Shown here piece by piece: positions 12,114-23,460 of a stretch of DNA of 64,000 nucleotides; position 1 is the stretch's first letter, and each line of letters opens with the position of its first letter. The notes under the pieces were generated by a model. It was not told the DNA's origin, ran no database searches, and worked only from the letters and a program-made list of their open reading frames with translations. Both the position numbers and the translations under genes were made by a program. Source of the DNA: Alopecurus myosuroides (lineage: Eukaryota; Streptophyta; Magnoliopsida; Poales; Poaceae); NCBI GenBank assembly GCA_028641055.1, contig CM054062.1:135946682-136010681 (forward strand). The letters run 5' to 3'.

Positions 12114-15100
12114 TGTAACACCTGGGGTGTTACCTGTTTGTTTTCTTTTTTGCTTGCATCATCTGCATCCCATAAGCATTGCATCATGTTTTCCAAACCA
12201 CTCAAAACTTCAAAAACAACTTCAATTGTTCAAAACCCTAATGGTAAATGCAAGTAACACATGCAAATCCAATCAAATCCTACTTGGCAATATTTCAAAT
12301 GGGAGTTTTAAAAATTAAAATCTTGCAAATAAATTCAAGCTAATCATGTTTTCATGATTGCTTGAACTTATTTAATATAATTTGTTATTTCCAAAAAACT
12401 CCAAATTAAACCTTAATTGGAATTCAACTAACACATTAAAACTCAAATTAATCTTCTAAATTTTGAAGTTAATATTAACATTACTTTTATGTGCTATTTT
12501 GCAAATCAACAACATTTAATTATAAAATTAAAACCCCCCCTCCAAATTCTATTTCTTTCTCCCTCTTTTATCTTTTCCAAAATTTGTTCATATTGAAAAG
12601 CAAACAGCAAAAAAAAAAAGAGAAGAGCATGGAAAAAAAAGGGCAGCCCAATTCTTTTCTCTCTCTCTGGCCCACTCCTTTCTTTCCTTCCACCACAAGC
12701 CCTTTTCCTTCCAGCCCAACTAATCTTGTCGTCTTCCTCCTCTTCCTGTCGTCAGCAACGTACGAACACCTTCAGAACCGTATGATCCCCTCTCCCCCTC
12801 CCGATTCGCCTCCGTACCTTGCTCCACCTCTCCATAAAAACAAGCGTACGCCCTACCCTCTGTAACCTAGTCCCACCCTCCTAGCGCCGCCAATCCACTG
12901 TCTCCCCTTCCTTTCCCCTCCAAAACCACTTCTGTTTCTGAACTTGGACGAGCTTCCATGGCCGACGGAGAAACCACCACGGCGGCGGGGAACGGGTGGG
13001 TGCCGCGGGTGGGCGACCGCGGGAATGGAGCCGCCGCGGTGGCCGCTACCCCTGCATCCCCGCGGACGGGCGATCGGCTCAACGGACGGCCGCCGCCGAG
13101 TCCGTTTCTTCCCCGTCGGAGCAGAGGCCGCGTCCTCCTCTGTCAGGCGCCGCGGGGGTCTCTCCTTCCACGACGCAGCCCCGGGGTGAGCGCTCTTCCC
13201 TCTGGCCTAGGCCCCTCTTCCTCTTGCTCTGTGATGTTTGGCCTCATCCATCGCGTCGCCGTCGCTGGGTCTGGTCGCCAGCAGCGTCGCCTCGTCTGTT
13301 TCCGGTCGATCTCGTCGAAGTTGAGTAACTGAACTTCCTTCAGTTTCAGCTATCCGCGAGAGCTCCCCTCAAAAGCCCTAAGCGTCCGTAGTCTATCAAA
13401 CACGCGCACACAACCCAGTGGCTAAGGCCCCTGTCCGCACCCGAGGGATCCCAGGATCGAATCCTGGTCGAGGCAAAGCCTCCCACTTTTCTCGTTTTTA
13501 CCTCGCGTGGCGCCAGGTCCCACCCGTCATGGGCTCTCCCTGCCACGCAAGCCCGCGCGCAGTGCCACAGTGGCCTGTGGCCCACTGGTTAGTGGCTAGG
13601 GGTAGAGATCCAGTGGGTAACAAACGTTTCAGTGCGACTTTCTAAAATTCCAAATTTCTTTTTAATTGGCAGAATTAAAACAAAACTTTAAAATTCAATA
13701 TCTTTTGTTTTATAATTCCAACAAATACAAACTTTATATGAATTCTGATCCAAATTTCCTAAACTTTCCAAATATCCAATTTGTGTACTGTTTTGGAATT
13801 CCCAAATGCATTTAAAATTCAAATTTGAATAATTCAAATGCAATTTCTTAAATTCCATAACTAATTCATTCTTAATCCAATAAATGCAAATAAAATATGT
13901 TTTCCATGCCAATTTGAATAACCTTTTCAAATATAAATTTTGTTTCATGGTTTGAATAATTTAAATTGCCTAAACAATTTAAATCTTGTTTAATTCAATT
14001 AACAATTGTTTAATATTGTTTAATTCATAGTTAAATAATCCTAAGTCCAATTTCAAAATGTGAAACATGTAATCCAACTAAAATTTGATGTTCTTTTCAA
14101 ATATCAACTTTGTTATTTGTTTTGAACATTTCAAATGGTTGAAAACAACAAATACTTGTGTGTTCCCTTTAAAGGCACCCAAAATTCCCTAAGTTAATAA
14201 TAAAATTCTAAATTGCTACACCCTATTTTAATTTGATTCTAATGTTGTTATTTTGCTGTTTTCCTCATCCATGCATCATACTAAACCACTTTCACCTAAT
14301 GGTTATTAGGAAAACAAGTGTTTCAACCATAATTCATGGGCTGTTCATATGCAACTCAAATTGCATATGGGTCCATTTAAATTTGTTTATCTTGTCAACT
14401 AGTTTACTTTGATGCATCTTTAAACTTGTCATGCATCCATATCTTGATCATGCTGGATCTTTTGACGTAGTAGTAATTGTTGCATCCGGTGTTTGTTCGA
14501 GGTTCATTGCTTCTTCCCGGATAGGACGTTGAGATGATGTGAGCAACGACAAGTTCTGCTACCTTGCGGGATCTCAGGCAAGTATACTCACTTGCTGCCA
14601 TATGGCTGCCTTTCATCACTTGTTACCGATTCTTTCCGTTGTTCTTTTCTGCTAGCCTTAGTAGTAGTTGTTTCTGTTACGAACCCATCACATGAATCCC
14701 TTAACCTTGATATTGCCTCACCTCCACTCCTATCACCCCTTTGGTTGAGCCAGTGTCTTACTAGCATGCTTAGGTTGTTTTGCTCGAGTCTGTTACCCGT
14801 TACTTTCCGTTACTAGATTACTTTTATTGTTCTGGGGGCTCGATGTTAATCAATCAACCTGTTATTAATAATATGCTGATAAGGCACCAGCAGGAGGCCC
14901 TTTGTGGTTTTGAGGCCTGCTAGTGTCGAACTTAATTAGGAAAAGGGTCTTGTCTATTGATCCATGATGAGCGTGCTCACCGCATCCGGGTGGTAGTATG
15001 GGACCCCCCTTGACTTAGACCTGATCTGCAGCTTGTCCGAAGAGCCACACTTAGTTCGGGTGTTCCATTTGCTCCTTGCATAATGGGTGGATCCCCCATG

Positions 15101-16130
15101 GTTACTTATGATGATGTTGATGCATATAGGGCGAGGCCTGTGGTGCCGGGGGGTGTGGTTTTCACCCCTGCGCTTAGCGGACTGGCCGGGACCTTATAGC
15201 TCCGTGGCTCCTAGGATGGGTTGTAGAGATGGTTTGGGTCGTGTCAAGCCAACCTGAGTTTTAGTTGGTGGCTTGAGTGTGTACGGGTACTGGAGCACAC
15301 CCCTGCAGGGATAAATCTTCTCGAGAAGCCGTGTTTTCCCCGGTTATGGATTACTTGGTGAAAGTACTGGCTAACAAGTACTCAGACAACTTACACCTAA
15401 TGATAATAACTTGACTAGTAATATTCTTATTGACACAACAACCTGATCCATTAATCATTAATCCAACTGTGTGAGTTATCCTCGGATTGCTTCTTTGGAT
15501 AAGGGGCGAGATCCAGGATGGGTTTGTTTGGAGTTACTTTCAGTTGGTTACGATACTCGATCTTATCTCCTTTCTGTTAGCCGGAAGTGGTAGTTTCTCT
15601 CTGTAGTTGGTTAGTGCAGCCCGCTGTCGCTTATTTACAATACCCCCTTCCTTCCGTTGATCCTAAAGTATTTGTATCTTGTGATGACTGGCTATGCCGG
15701 TATCTTGTGAGTATGGGTTTTATTCCACTTGCCAGTACTTAACCGTACTGACCCACGAATCTCTTTCGTGGCTGCAAATTCCAAATTGCAGTCAACAGGT
15801 ATGAAGTCTGACGACGTTAGCTTGGGAATCCCTCCGGCTTGGCCTGGGCAGGGATTGGACGCTCTCGGTTATCTTCAGGACTCTTAGTCCAATTTGTATC
15901 TTGTCCGTAGCCGGACGTTTGTTCCTTCCGCTGTTATTTGGATCTTTGTAATGTATCAGTTGTAACCCTGGCTCGTTTGAGTCATCTTGTATCTATCTGT
16001 TTCTGTTGTAATTGTGGATTATTCGTGAACTATTGTAATGTTATCACAAGTGGCAACCTGGAATCGGTTATTATGTGGATTTTGGCGGGAATGCTGAAAT
16101 CTGCATAGTGCCCGATCTCGGGGCGTCACA
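12114..16130 (+). repeat. 5' LTR (4017 bp) of the LARD-like element
   Basis: The layout is an AT-rich 5' part (12114-12640), a pyrimidine-rich then GC-rich block (12640-13330), a tRNA-like module (13411-13474), a second AT-rich part (13620-14400) and a conserved 3' part (14400-16130). The GC-rich block has overlapping open frames of up to 124 codons from 12958, with a splice-donor-like ggGTGAGC near 13186. The frames have no recognisable protein domain, so I do not call a gene. The block is repeated at 17455 in the 3' LTR. Confidence 0.92.
13411..13474 (+). other. tRNA-like module in the 5' LTR
   Basis: An A-box-like TGGCTAAGGCC (13419-13429) is followed by B-box-like GGATCGAATCC (13454-13464). 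The latter sits in a perfect T-arm hairpin: CCAGG stem (13451-13455), 7-base loop and CCTGG (13463-13467). No convincing anticodon stem is seen. It is probably a tRNA-derived or SINE-derived piece co-opted in the LTR. Confidence 0.55.
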
Positions 16131-16609
16131 AATGGTATCAGAGCCTTGGTTCCGATTCCCGATATTGTTTCGATACGAATGGTTATCGAAGCAACGGGTC
16201 CGCAAAGCCTGTAGGATAACCTCGCTAACGGTCGTTGTTTCTAGAGTGTCAAAAACTATTTCTGCTAAACTATTTTGGAAAAAAACATCTCAATAGGATT
16301 CTTGTTTTCTCCTTACCTCTATTCTATTTTCCCCTCCCACCTTATTTGATTTGGAGTCTCCCCCCTTGTCTATCTTTCAAAGTGTTAGGATCCTACGTGG
16401 GTGGACGTTTTCTGAGCCTTTAACCTAATAGGTCCGATCATCGGAAGATTCCTGGTGGAAAAACATCGTCATCACTCCGAGCAAGAATCCCTTGTTAGTG
16501 GTGTCGAGGAGATCAACTTGAAGCACGAAGAATCGATAGTCGAACATCTTTCCCCTCCCGGGTTAGCAGGTGGATTGCGAGGGCGCAATCCCTTGTTAGT
16601 GGTGTCGTC
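16131..16609 (+). other. Internal region of the LARD-like element (non-coding)
   Basis: The interior starts aa then TGGTATCAGAGCC. No open frame has a recognisable domain. A 21-bp direct repeat beginning AATCCCTTGTTAG occurs at 16486-16506 and 16587-16607, the second copy ending two bases before the 3' LTR. No purine-rich tract is present before the 3' LTR, although plus-strand priming normally needs one. This suggests that the interior was reduced by deletion. Confidence 0.85.
16133..16145 (+). other. Primer-binding site (initiator Met tRNA type)
   Basis: The sequence TGGTATCAGAGCC lies two bases after the 5' LTR. It is the standard complement to the 3' end of plant initiator methionine tRNA and is used to prime cDNA synthesis. 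Confidence 0.9.
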
Positions 16610-19600
16610 TGTAACACCTGGGGTGTTACCTGTTTGTTTTCTTTTTTGCTTGCATCATCTGCATCCCATAAGCATTGCATCATGTTTTCCAAACCACTCA
16701 AAACTTCAAAAACAACTTCAATTGTTCAAAACCCTAATGGTAAATGCAAGTAACACATGCAAATCCAATCAAATCCTACTTGGCAATATTTCAAATGGGA
16801 GTTTTAAAAATTAAAATCTTGCAAATAAATTCAAGCTAATCATGTTTTCATGATTGCTTGAACTTATTTAATATAATTTGTTATTTCCAAAAAACTCCAA
16901 ATTGAACCTTAATTGGAATTCAACTAACACATTAAAACTCAAATTAATCTTCTAAATTTTGAAGTTAATATTAACATTACTTTTATGTGCTATTTTGCAA
17001 ATCAACAACATTTAATTATAAAATTAAAACCCCCCCCTCCAAATTCTATTTCTTTCTCCCTCTTTTATCTTTTCCAAAATTTGTTCATATTGAAAAGCAA
17101 ACAGCAAAAAAAAAAGAGAAGAGCATGGAAAAAAAAAGGGCAGCCCAATTCTTTTCTCTCTCTCTGGCCCACTCCTTTCTTTCCTTCCACCACAAGCCCT
17201 TTTCCTTCCAGCCCAACTAATCTTGTCGTCTTCCTCCTCTTCCTGTCGTCAGCAACGTACGAACACCTTCAGAACCGTATGATCCCTTCTCCCCCTCCCG
17301 ATTCGCCTCCGTACCTTGCTCCACCTCTCCATAAAAACAAGCGTACGCCCTACCCTCTGTAACCTAGTCCCACCCTCCTAGCGCCGCCAATCCACTGTCT
17401 CCCCTTCCTTTCCCCTCCAAAACCACTTCTGTTTCTGAACTTGGACGAGCTTCCATGGCCGACGGAGAAACCACCACGGCGGCGGGGAACGGGTGGGTGC
17501 CGCGGGTGGGCGACCGCGGGAATGGAGCCGCCGCGGTGGCCGCTACCCCTGCATCCCCGCGGACGGGCGATCGGCTCAACGGACGGCCGCCGCCGAGTCC
17601 GTTTCTTCCCCGTCGGAGCAGAGGCCGCGTCCTCCTCTGTCAGGCGCCGCGGGGGTCTCTCCTTCCACGACGCAGCCCCGGGGTGAGCGCTCTTCCCTCT
17701 GGCCTAGGCCCCTCTTCCTCTTGCTCTGTGATGTTTGGCCTCATCCATCGCGTCGCCGTCGCTGGGTCTGGTCGCCAGCAGCGTCGCCTCGTCTGTTTCC
17801 GGTCGATCTCGTCGAAGTTGAGTAACTGAACTTCCTTCAGTTTCAGCTATCCGCGAGAGCTCCCCTCAAAATCCCTAAGCGTCCGTAGTCTATCAAACAC
17901 GCGCACACAACCCAGTGGCTAAGGCCCCTGTCCGCACCCGAGGGATCCCAGGATCGAATCCTGGTCGAGGCAAAGCCTCCCACTTTTCTCGTTTTTACCT
18001 CGCGTGGCGCCAGGTCCCACCCGTCATGGGCTCTCCCTGCCACGCAAGCCCGCGCGCAGTGCCACAGTGGCCTGTGGCCCACTGGTTAGTGGCTAGGGGT
18101 AGAGATCCAGTGGGTAACAAACGTTTCAGTGCGACTTTCTAAAATTCCAAATTTCTTTTTAATTGGCAGAATTAAAACAAAACTTTAAAATTCAATATCT
18201 TTTGTTTTATAATTCCAACAAATACAAACTTTATATGAATTCTGATCCAAATTTCCTAAACTTTCCAAATATCCAATTTGTGTACTGTTTTGGAATTCCC
18301 AAATGCATTTAAAATTCAAATTTGAATAATTCAAATGCAATTTCTTAAATTCCATAACTAATTCATTCTTAATCCAATAAATGCAAATAAAATATGTTTT
18401 CCATGCCAATTTGAATAACCTTTTCAAATATAAATTTTGTTTCATGGTTTGAATAATTTAAATTGCCTAAACAATTTAAATCTTGTTTAATTCAATTAAC
18501 AATTGTTTAATATTGTTTAATTCATAGTTAAACAATCCTAAGTCCAATTTCAAAATGTGAAACATGTAATCCAACTAAAATTTGATGTTCTTTTCAAATA
18601 TCAACTTTGTTATTTGTTTTGAACATTTCAAATGGTTGAAAACAACAAATACTTGTGTGTTCCCTTTAAAGGCACCCAAAATTCCCTAAGTTAATAATAA
18701 AATTCTAAATTGCTACACCCTATTTTAATTTGATTCTAATGTTGTTATTTTGCTGTTTTCCTCATCCATGCATCATACTAAACCACTTTCACCTAATGGT
18801 TATTAGGAAAACAAGTGTTTCAACCATAATTCATGGGCTGTTCATATGCAACTCAAATTGCATATGGGTCCATTTAAATTTGTTTATCTTGTCAACTAGT
18901 TTACTTTGATGCATCTTTAAACTTGTCATGCATCCATATCTTGATCATGCTGGATCTTTTGACGTAGTAGTAATTGTTGCATCCGGTGTTTGTTCGAGGT
19001 TCATTGCTTCTTCCCGGATAGGACGTTGAGATGATGTGAGCAACGACAAGTTCTGCTACCTTGCGGGATCTCAGGCAAGTATACTCACTTGCTGCCATAT
19101 GGCTGCCTTTCATCACTTGTTACCGATTCTTTCCGTTGTTCTTTTCTGCTAGCCTTAGTAGTAGTTGTTTCTGTTACGAACCCATCACATGAATCCCTTA
19201 ACCTTGATATTGCCTCACCTCCACTCCTATCACCCCTTTGGTTGAGCCAGTGTCTTACTAGCATGCTTAGGTTGTTTTGCTCGAGTCTGTTACCCGTTAC
19301 TTTCCGTTACTAGATTACTTTTATTGTTCTGGGGGCTCGATGTTAATCAATCAACCTGTTATTAATAATATGCTGATAAGGCACCGGCAGGAGGCCCTTT
19401 GTGGTTTTGAGGCCTGCTAGTGTCGAACTTAATTAGGAAAAGGGTCTTGTCTACTGATCCATGATGAGAGTGCTCACCGCATCCGGGTGGTAGTATGGGA
19501 CCCCCCTCGACTTAGACCTGATCTGCAGCTTGTCCGAAGAGCCACACTTAGTTCGGGTGTTCCATTTGCTCCTTGCATAATGGGTGGATCCCCCATGGTT

Positions 19601-20627
19601 ACTTATGATGATGTTGATGCATATAGGGCGAGGCCTGTGGTGCCGGGGGGTGTGGTTTTCACCCCTGCGCTTAGCGGACTGGCCGGGACCTTATAGCTCC
19701 GTGGCTCCTAGGATGGGTTGTAGAGATGGTTTGGGTCGTGTCAAGCCAACCTGAGTTTTAGTTGGTGGCTTGAGTGTGTACGGGTACTGGAGCACACCCC
19801 TGCAGGGATAAATCTTCTCGAGAAGCCGTGTTTTCCGCGGTTATGGATTACTTGGTGAAAGTACTGGCTAACAAGTACTCAGACAACTTACACCTAATGA
19901 TAATAACTTGACTAGTAATATTCTTATTGACACAACAACCTGATCCATTAATCATTAATCCAACTGTGTGAGTTATCCTCGGATTGCTTCTTTGGATAAG
20001 GGGCGAGATCCAGGATGGGTTTGTTTGGAGTTACTTTCAGTTGGTTACGATACTCGATCTTATCTCCTTTCTGTTAGCCGGAAGTGGTAGTTTCTCTCTG
20101 TAGTTGGTTAGTGCAGCCCGCTGTCGCTTATTTACAATACCCCCTTCCTTCCGTTGATCCTAAAGTATTTGTATCTTGTGATGACTGGCTACGCCGGTAT
20201 CTTGTGAGTATGGGTTTTATTCCACTTGCCAGTACTTAACTGTACTGACCCACGAATCTCTTTCGTGGCTGCAAATTCCAAATTGCAGTCAACAGGTATG
20301 AAGTCTGACGACGTTAGCTTGGGAATCCCTCCGGCTTGGCCTGGGCAGGGATTGGACGCTCTCGGTTATCTTCAGGACTCTTAGTCCAATTTGTATCTTG
20401 TCCGTAGCCGGACGTTTGTTCCTTCCGCTGTTATTTGGATCTTTGTAATGTATCAGTTGTAACCCTGGCTCGTTTGAGTCATCTTGTATCTATCTGTTTC
20501 TGTTGTAATTGTGGATTATTCGTGAACTATTGTAATGTTATCACAAGTGGCAACCTGGAATCGGTTATTATGTGGATTTTGGCGGGAATGCTGAAATCTG
20601 CATAGTGCCCGATCTCGGGGCGTCACA
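16610..20627 (+). repeat. 3' LTR (4018 bp) of the LARD-like element
   Basis: It is a near-identical copy of 12114-16130, offset by 4496-4497 bases. Differences include single-base changes (for example g/a near 16903, t/g near 17873, c/t near 20240) and small length changes in C and A runs. It ends GGGGCGTCACA at 20627, immediately before the AAAAC duplication. Confidence 0.93.
17908..17971 (+). other. tRNA-like module in the 3' LTR
   Basis: This is an identical copy of the module at 13411-13474, with a T-arm-like hairpin at 17948-17964 and B-box core GGATCGAATCC at 17951-17961. Confidence 0.55.
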
Positions 20628-20632
20628 AAAAC

Positions 20633-21140
20633 GACAGGGGGAGATGGATTATGGGCTGGAAGTGGAGAGCCTGGGCTGCCGAGTTGGTCGGCTGGGTCGT
20701 AGGTGGCTGGGCCTGGCTGCCTCCCCAACCATTCTTTTTTTGTTTTTTTTTGTAGAAAAGAAAAAGAAGAGAAAAGGAGAGCAAGTTTTGGGGATTTTCA
20801 TTTCACAATTATTTTTAGTGGATTACCCAGCACAAAAGCCCAGGTGCATGAAGTTTTGTTTCCAAAAATTCAAATTGCACAACTTATTTGAAATTTGAAT
20901 TTGAATTCAATTTATTGTTTCTTATAAAACCAATTTTTAAAACCAACCAATTTTAGTATCTCCAATTCAAATATGAATTACAATGTGAAATGATTTGTTT
21001 TGCAATTTTAATTGAACCCATTTGGAACATGTTTGAATTTTTAAATTGGTTTGAAAACAAAGGTGCATATGATGCATGAGGAAATGCATGCAAAAAGAAA
21101 ACAAGCAATTCTATTTGAGGGAAATCCCCCGGGTGTTACA
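20633..21140 (-). repeat. Large solo LTR, minus strand, 5' part
   Basis: This is the remainder of the solo LTR whose other part is 8989-12113, displaced by the nested element. The plus strand ends gggtgttaca, the complement of TGTAACACCC, which is the family's LTR start. It is followed by the GTATT duplication at 21141-21145. It is AT-rich with no gene. Confidence 0.88.
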
Positions 21141-21145
21141 GTATT

Positions 21146-21285
21146 TACCTCACATCGAGGGGCCTTACTTGGGTACATCGTGGTTACTCGCATCGATCCC
21201 GATCTCGTCGACTCCCAAGTCGCCCAAGCCCTATGAACTCACAAGTAATCATGTGATGACTACTGACGTGACAACCCCATGATAG
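21146..21285 (+). repeat. Gypsy LTR fragment, piece 3 of 3 (LTR end)
   Basis: It continues piece 2: ...gtaggtatt then tacctcacatcgaggggcc, a sequence style usual near the U5 end of Triticeae Gypsy LTRs. It ends close to 21283, next to a Gypsy-like primer site. The exact last base is uncertain. Confidence 0.5.
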
Positions 21286-21301
21286 TTGGCACCCACCTTG
21301 G
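21286..21301 (+). other. Probable Gypsy primer-binding site
   Basis: TTGGCACCCACCTTGG resembles the TTGGCGCCCACC... site that follows many grass Gypsy 5' LTRs, with a few substitutions. It supports reading 6831-21285 as one interrupted 5' LTR on the plus strand. Confidence 0.5.
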
Positions 21302-22100
21302 TTCCTGCGGAAATAGGATTGGTGTGTCAAATCAACACAACACCCGGGCTCTCTCCCTGGGATAATCTTGTCCTCGGTTGGGTCAGCCAATTCAACGGAC
21401 TCGGTGTGCTCAAGGACTCAGAGTGGAACTCCACCATCGAGTATCTCAAATATGGATACTTAGTCCCCTTCGGCGACTTAAAAGTCTTCGTAGGAATCAT
21501 GAGAGGACTACCCCCGAAGCCTATAAAGTTTGACGCTAAGCAACACTGAGATCGACTCGGGGGAGGAGAGCATTAAGAGCTTTGTGACGCACATGAACCA
21601 GAGGTGTAAGACGAATCAGGAACCCGCCAGGGTCGAAGGTACCGAGATGTCTAGGATCGTGCAATAACCATGTCCGCATCACACAAGGGTGAAAAAACCA
21701 ACGCTCGCCAGCTTAGGGACTGCTACGACAGCCGGCGACACGTCATAAAGAACCACCCTAAGGACAAGAAGAGGAAGTATCCTATGGAGATGTTTCTCCT
21801 CTTGTACTCATAAAATTAAGGGAAATAAGCCAGCGGATCATCTCTTCGGCGAATGTCGGGTAGCAACGAAATTCTCCAGAGAGACCTCGGCCGTGAGCAG
21901 TATGGCCTGCATGCAGGAACATGCCAAGTCGCCAAAAATCTGAAAACCCCAGAGGTCCTGCACATCTTCACCAACAACATTGCCTGAAGTAGTCACCTTC
22001 CAAAAGATCAGCCCGGTGATGGCGCGAGGCGAGACACCGATGGCGTGGGACGAGGTCCCACGGATAATCGCCGTTTGGGCGGCTCGCACTAGAGTGGAAT
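21302..22100 (+). other. Decayed internal region of the plus-strand Gypsy element; no recognised domain
   Basis: The only sizeable frame is 21286-21549 (87 residues, with WVSQFNGLGVLKDSEWN and GDLKVFVGIMRGLPPKP). I do not recognise it; by position it would be the N-terminal part of gag. Beyond it the frames are short and broken. The LINE remnant begins somewhere near 22100, but I could not find a target duplication to fix the border. Confidence 0.35.
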
Positions 22101-23450
22101 GACTCTATCCTCTAGGATTGTGGTGGGTCCTCCCCGTCCAGTCGAGGCGCCAGAATAAGGGGATCAAGAGTGGCGCGGGGTGGAGCGGCGGTTGCGGTGG
22201 ATAAAGCCACGCCCGGACTTATCGGTGACGACGGTGGAATTCTAACGGAGCTGTCCCCCTCTGTCGTACAGTCCGCCGATTTGGATGGGGACTAGGCCAC
22301 ACATAGAGAAAAGGGGTTCATGGTGGTGCAGGACTTGGTCGAGGTGGCCGTTGCGGCTCGCGACGTGGGCGGGATGGTCGTTTTTAGGAGAGAGCATCCT
22401 GCACTGGTCAAGCTGAGGCTACCCCGTCTGCTGGCGCGCCTATCGCGGAGCTAACTGGGGACAAGGCCCCAATCAAAACAAGCAGGGTGGTTGAGGGTGA
22501 GGAGAGGCAATCGCTAGGCGTTCGGGAATAATGCATCGAGGCGGTTCTAGATGGGGCACACTCACTCTTTTCTGTCAGTCATGAGGACGGGCGCGGCGTT
22601 GAGGAAGAAGCCTGCCAGATGAGGCCCGTTGTGGTCTAATTAAGGTCTCTGGTGGTTGGTGGGTTGGACCCACGAGCATCGTCACTTCAGCCCGCATGGA
22701 CGGCCAGGGGTTCTAAGGTGTGGGGTGGCTGATTCCTACTCTGATGGGCTTGATCAGTCGCCCTCTAGCCCTCCCGCGTTCCCGTCGTTTTTGTTGGGCT
22801 GGACCCAACGGGGTCTCCTGTCGCGTATTTGACGATTACCCGGTCTATTGCTGATGGCTTATCGCTGGTGCAAGTTTCATGCCCTGCTCAGGGAAAACTA
22901 CGCGGTCCTGGGGATCACTTTCCCCTGTGCTGTGTACGCCCTCTGAGATGTCTCCTACTCCTTCTGTAGGGGAGAAATTGTCTCTATAGCCGATCTGCGC
23001 CAAACCCTTGCTAATGTGCTCGACGGCTACAAAAGACGCACCTTCTCGGAGGGGAGGCGAGGTGTTGGTGGACCCCTCGACGACCTGTTTTGCCTCAACC
23101 TAGAACCGCCGCTTCAGCGTCGCTTGTTGGAGTTGGAGTTCTAGCCTCTGAGGAGTGATCGTATCACGAAACAACTAGGTGGTCTCAACACGGAGCAGCC
23201 GTCACAGCGGGTCCTTACGCGCAAGTTGGGGTTGATTGGAAGCGAGGACGTGCCTTCCTCCGAAACCGTGGATGCATTCCATAGGTTGTTTGAGATTCCG
23301 CTAGAAAATGACATGATCGAGGCCATTGGAGAGTTGTATGGGTGGACCCTCTCGGAGATCAGGGGAGGTTCTTCTCCGTCCCACTTGGAAACATCGGGTG
23401 GTAGCCTAGTGGAGGATTGACCACTGAAGTGATCCTCCTATAGGGTGTTC
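22100..23450 (+). pseudogene. LINE ORF1 remnant
   Basis: GC-rich, heavily broken sequence lies upstream of the ORF2 endonuclease. No zinc knuckle or other diagnostic motif survives that I can recognise. It is called ORF1 from its position and from a proline/serine-rich style in several frames. The last open piece (23226-23420) ends shortly before ORF2. Other uses of this stretch cannot be excluded. Confidence 0.4.
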
Positions 23451-23460
23451 CAAGGTATAA

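Larger units (their letters stand above)
12114..20627 (+). mobile_element. Recent LTR element with 4.0-kb LTRs and a 479-bp interior (LARD-like)
   Basis: Two direct repeats of 4017 and 4018 bp (12114-16130 and 16610-20627) start TGTAACACC and end GGGGCGTCACA. They are flanked by a perfect AAAAC duplication (12109-12113, 20628-20632). Between them are 479 bp with an initiator-Met-type primer site but no gag or pol. The element inserted into a solo LTR of its own broader family. I counted about a dozen substitutions between its LTRs, roughly 0.3 percent, so the insertion is young. Non-coding elements with very long LTRs are known in Triticeae as LARDs. It must depend on another element's proteins. 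Confidence 0.93.

Noticed and set aside
12944..13332. Overlapping GC-rich open frames (also at 17441-17829) as protein-coding genes
   Set aside because: They are inside the LTR, repeated in both LTRs, overlap in several frames and have no recognisable domain. GC-rich sequence gives long frames by chance.
13411..13474. A genuine tRNA gene
   Set aside because: The T-arm and box elements are present, but I could not fold acceptor, D and anticodon arms with a plausible anticodon, and it lies within an LTR.
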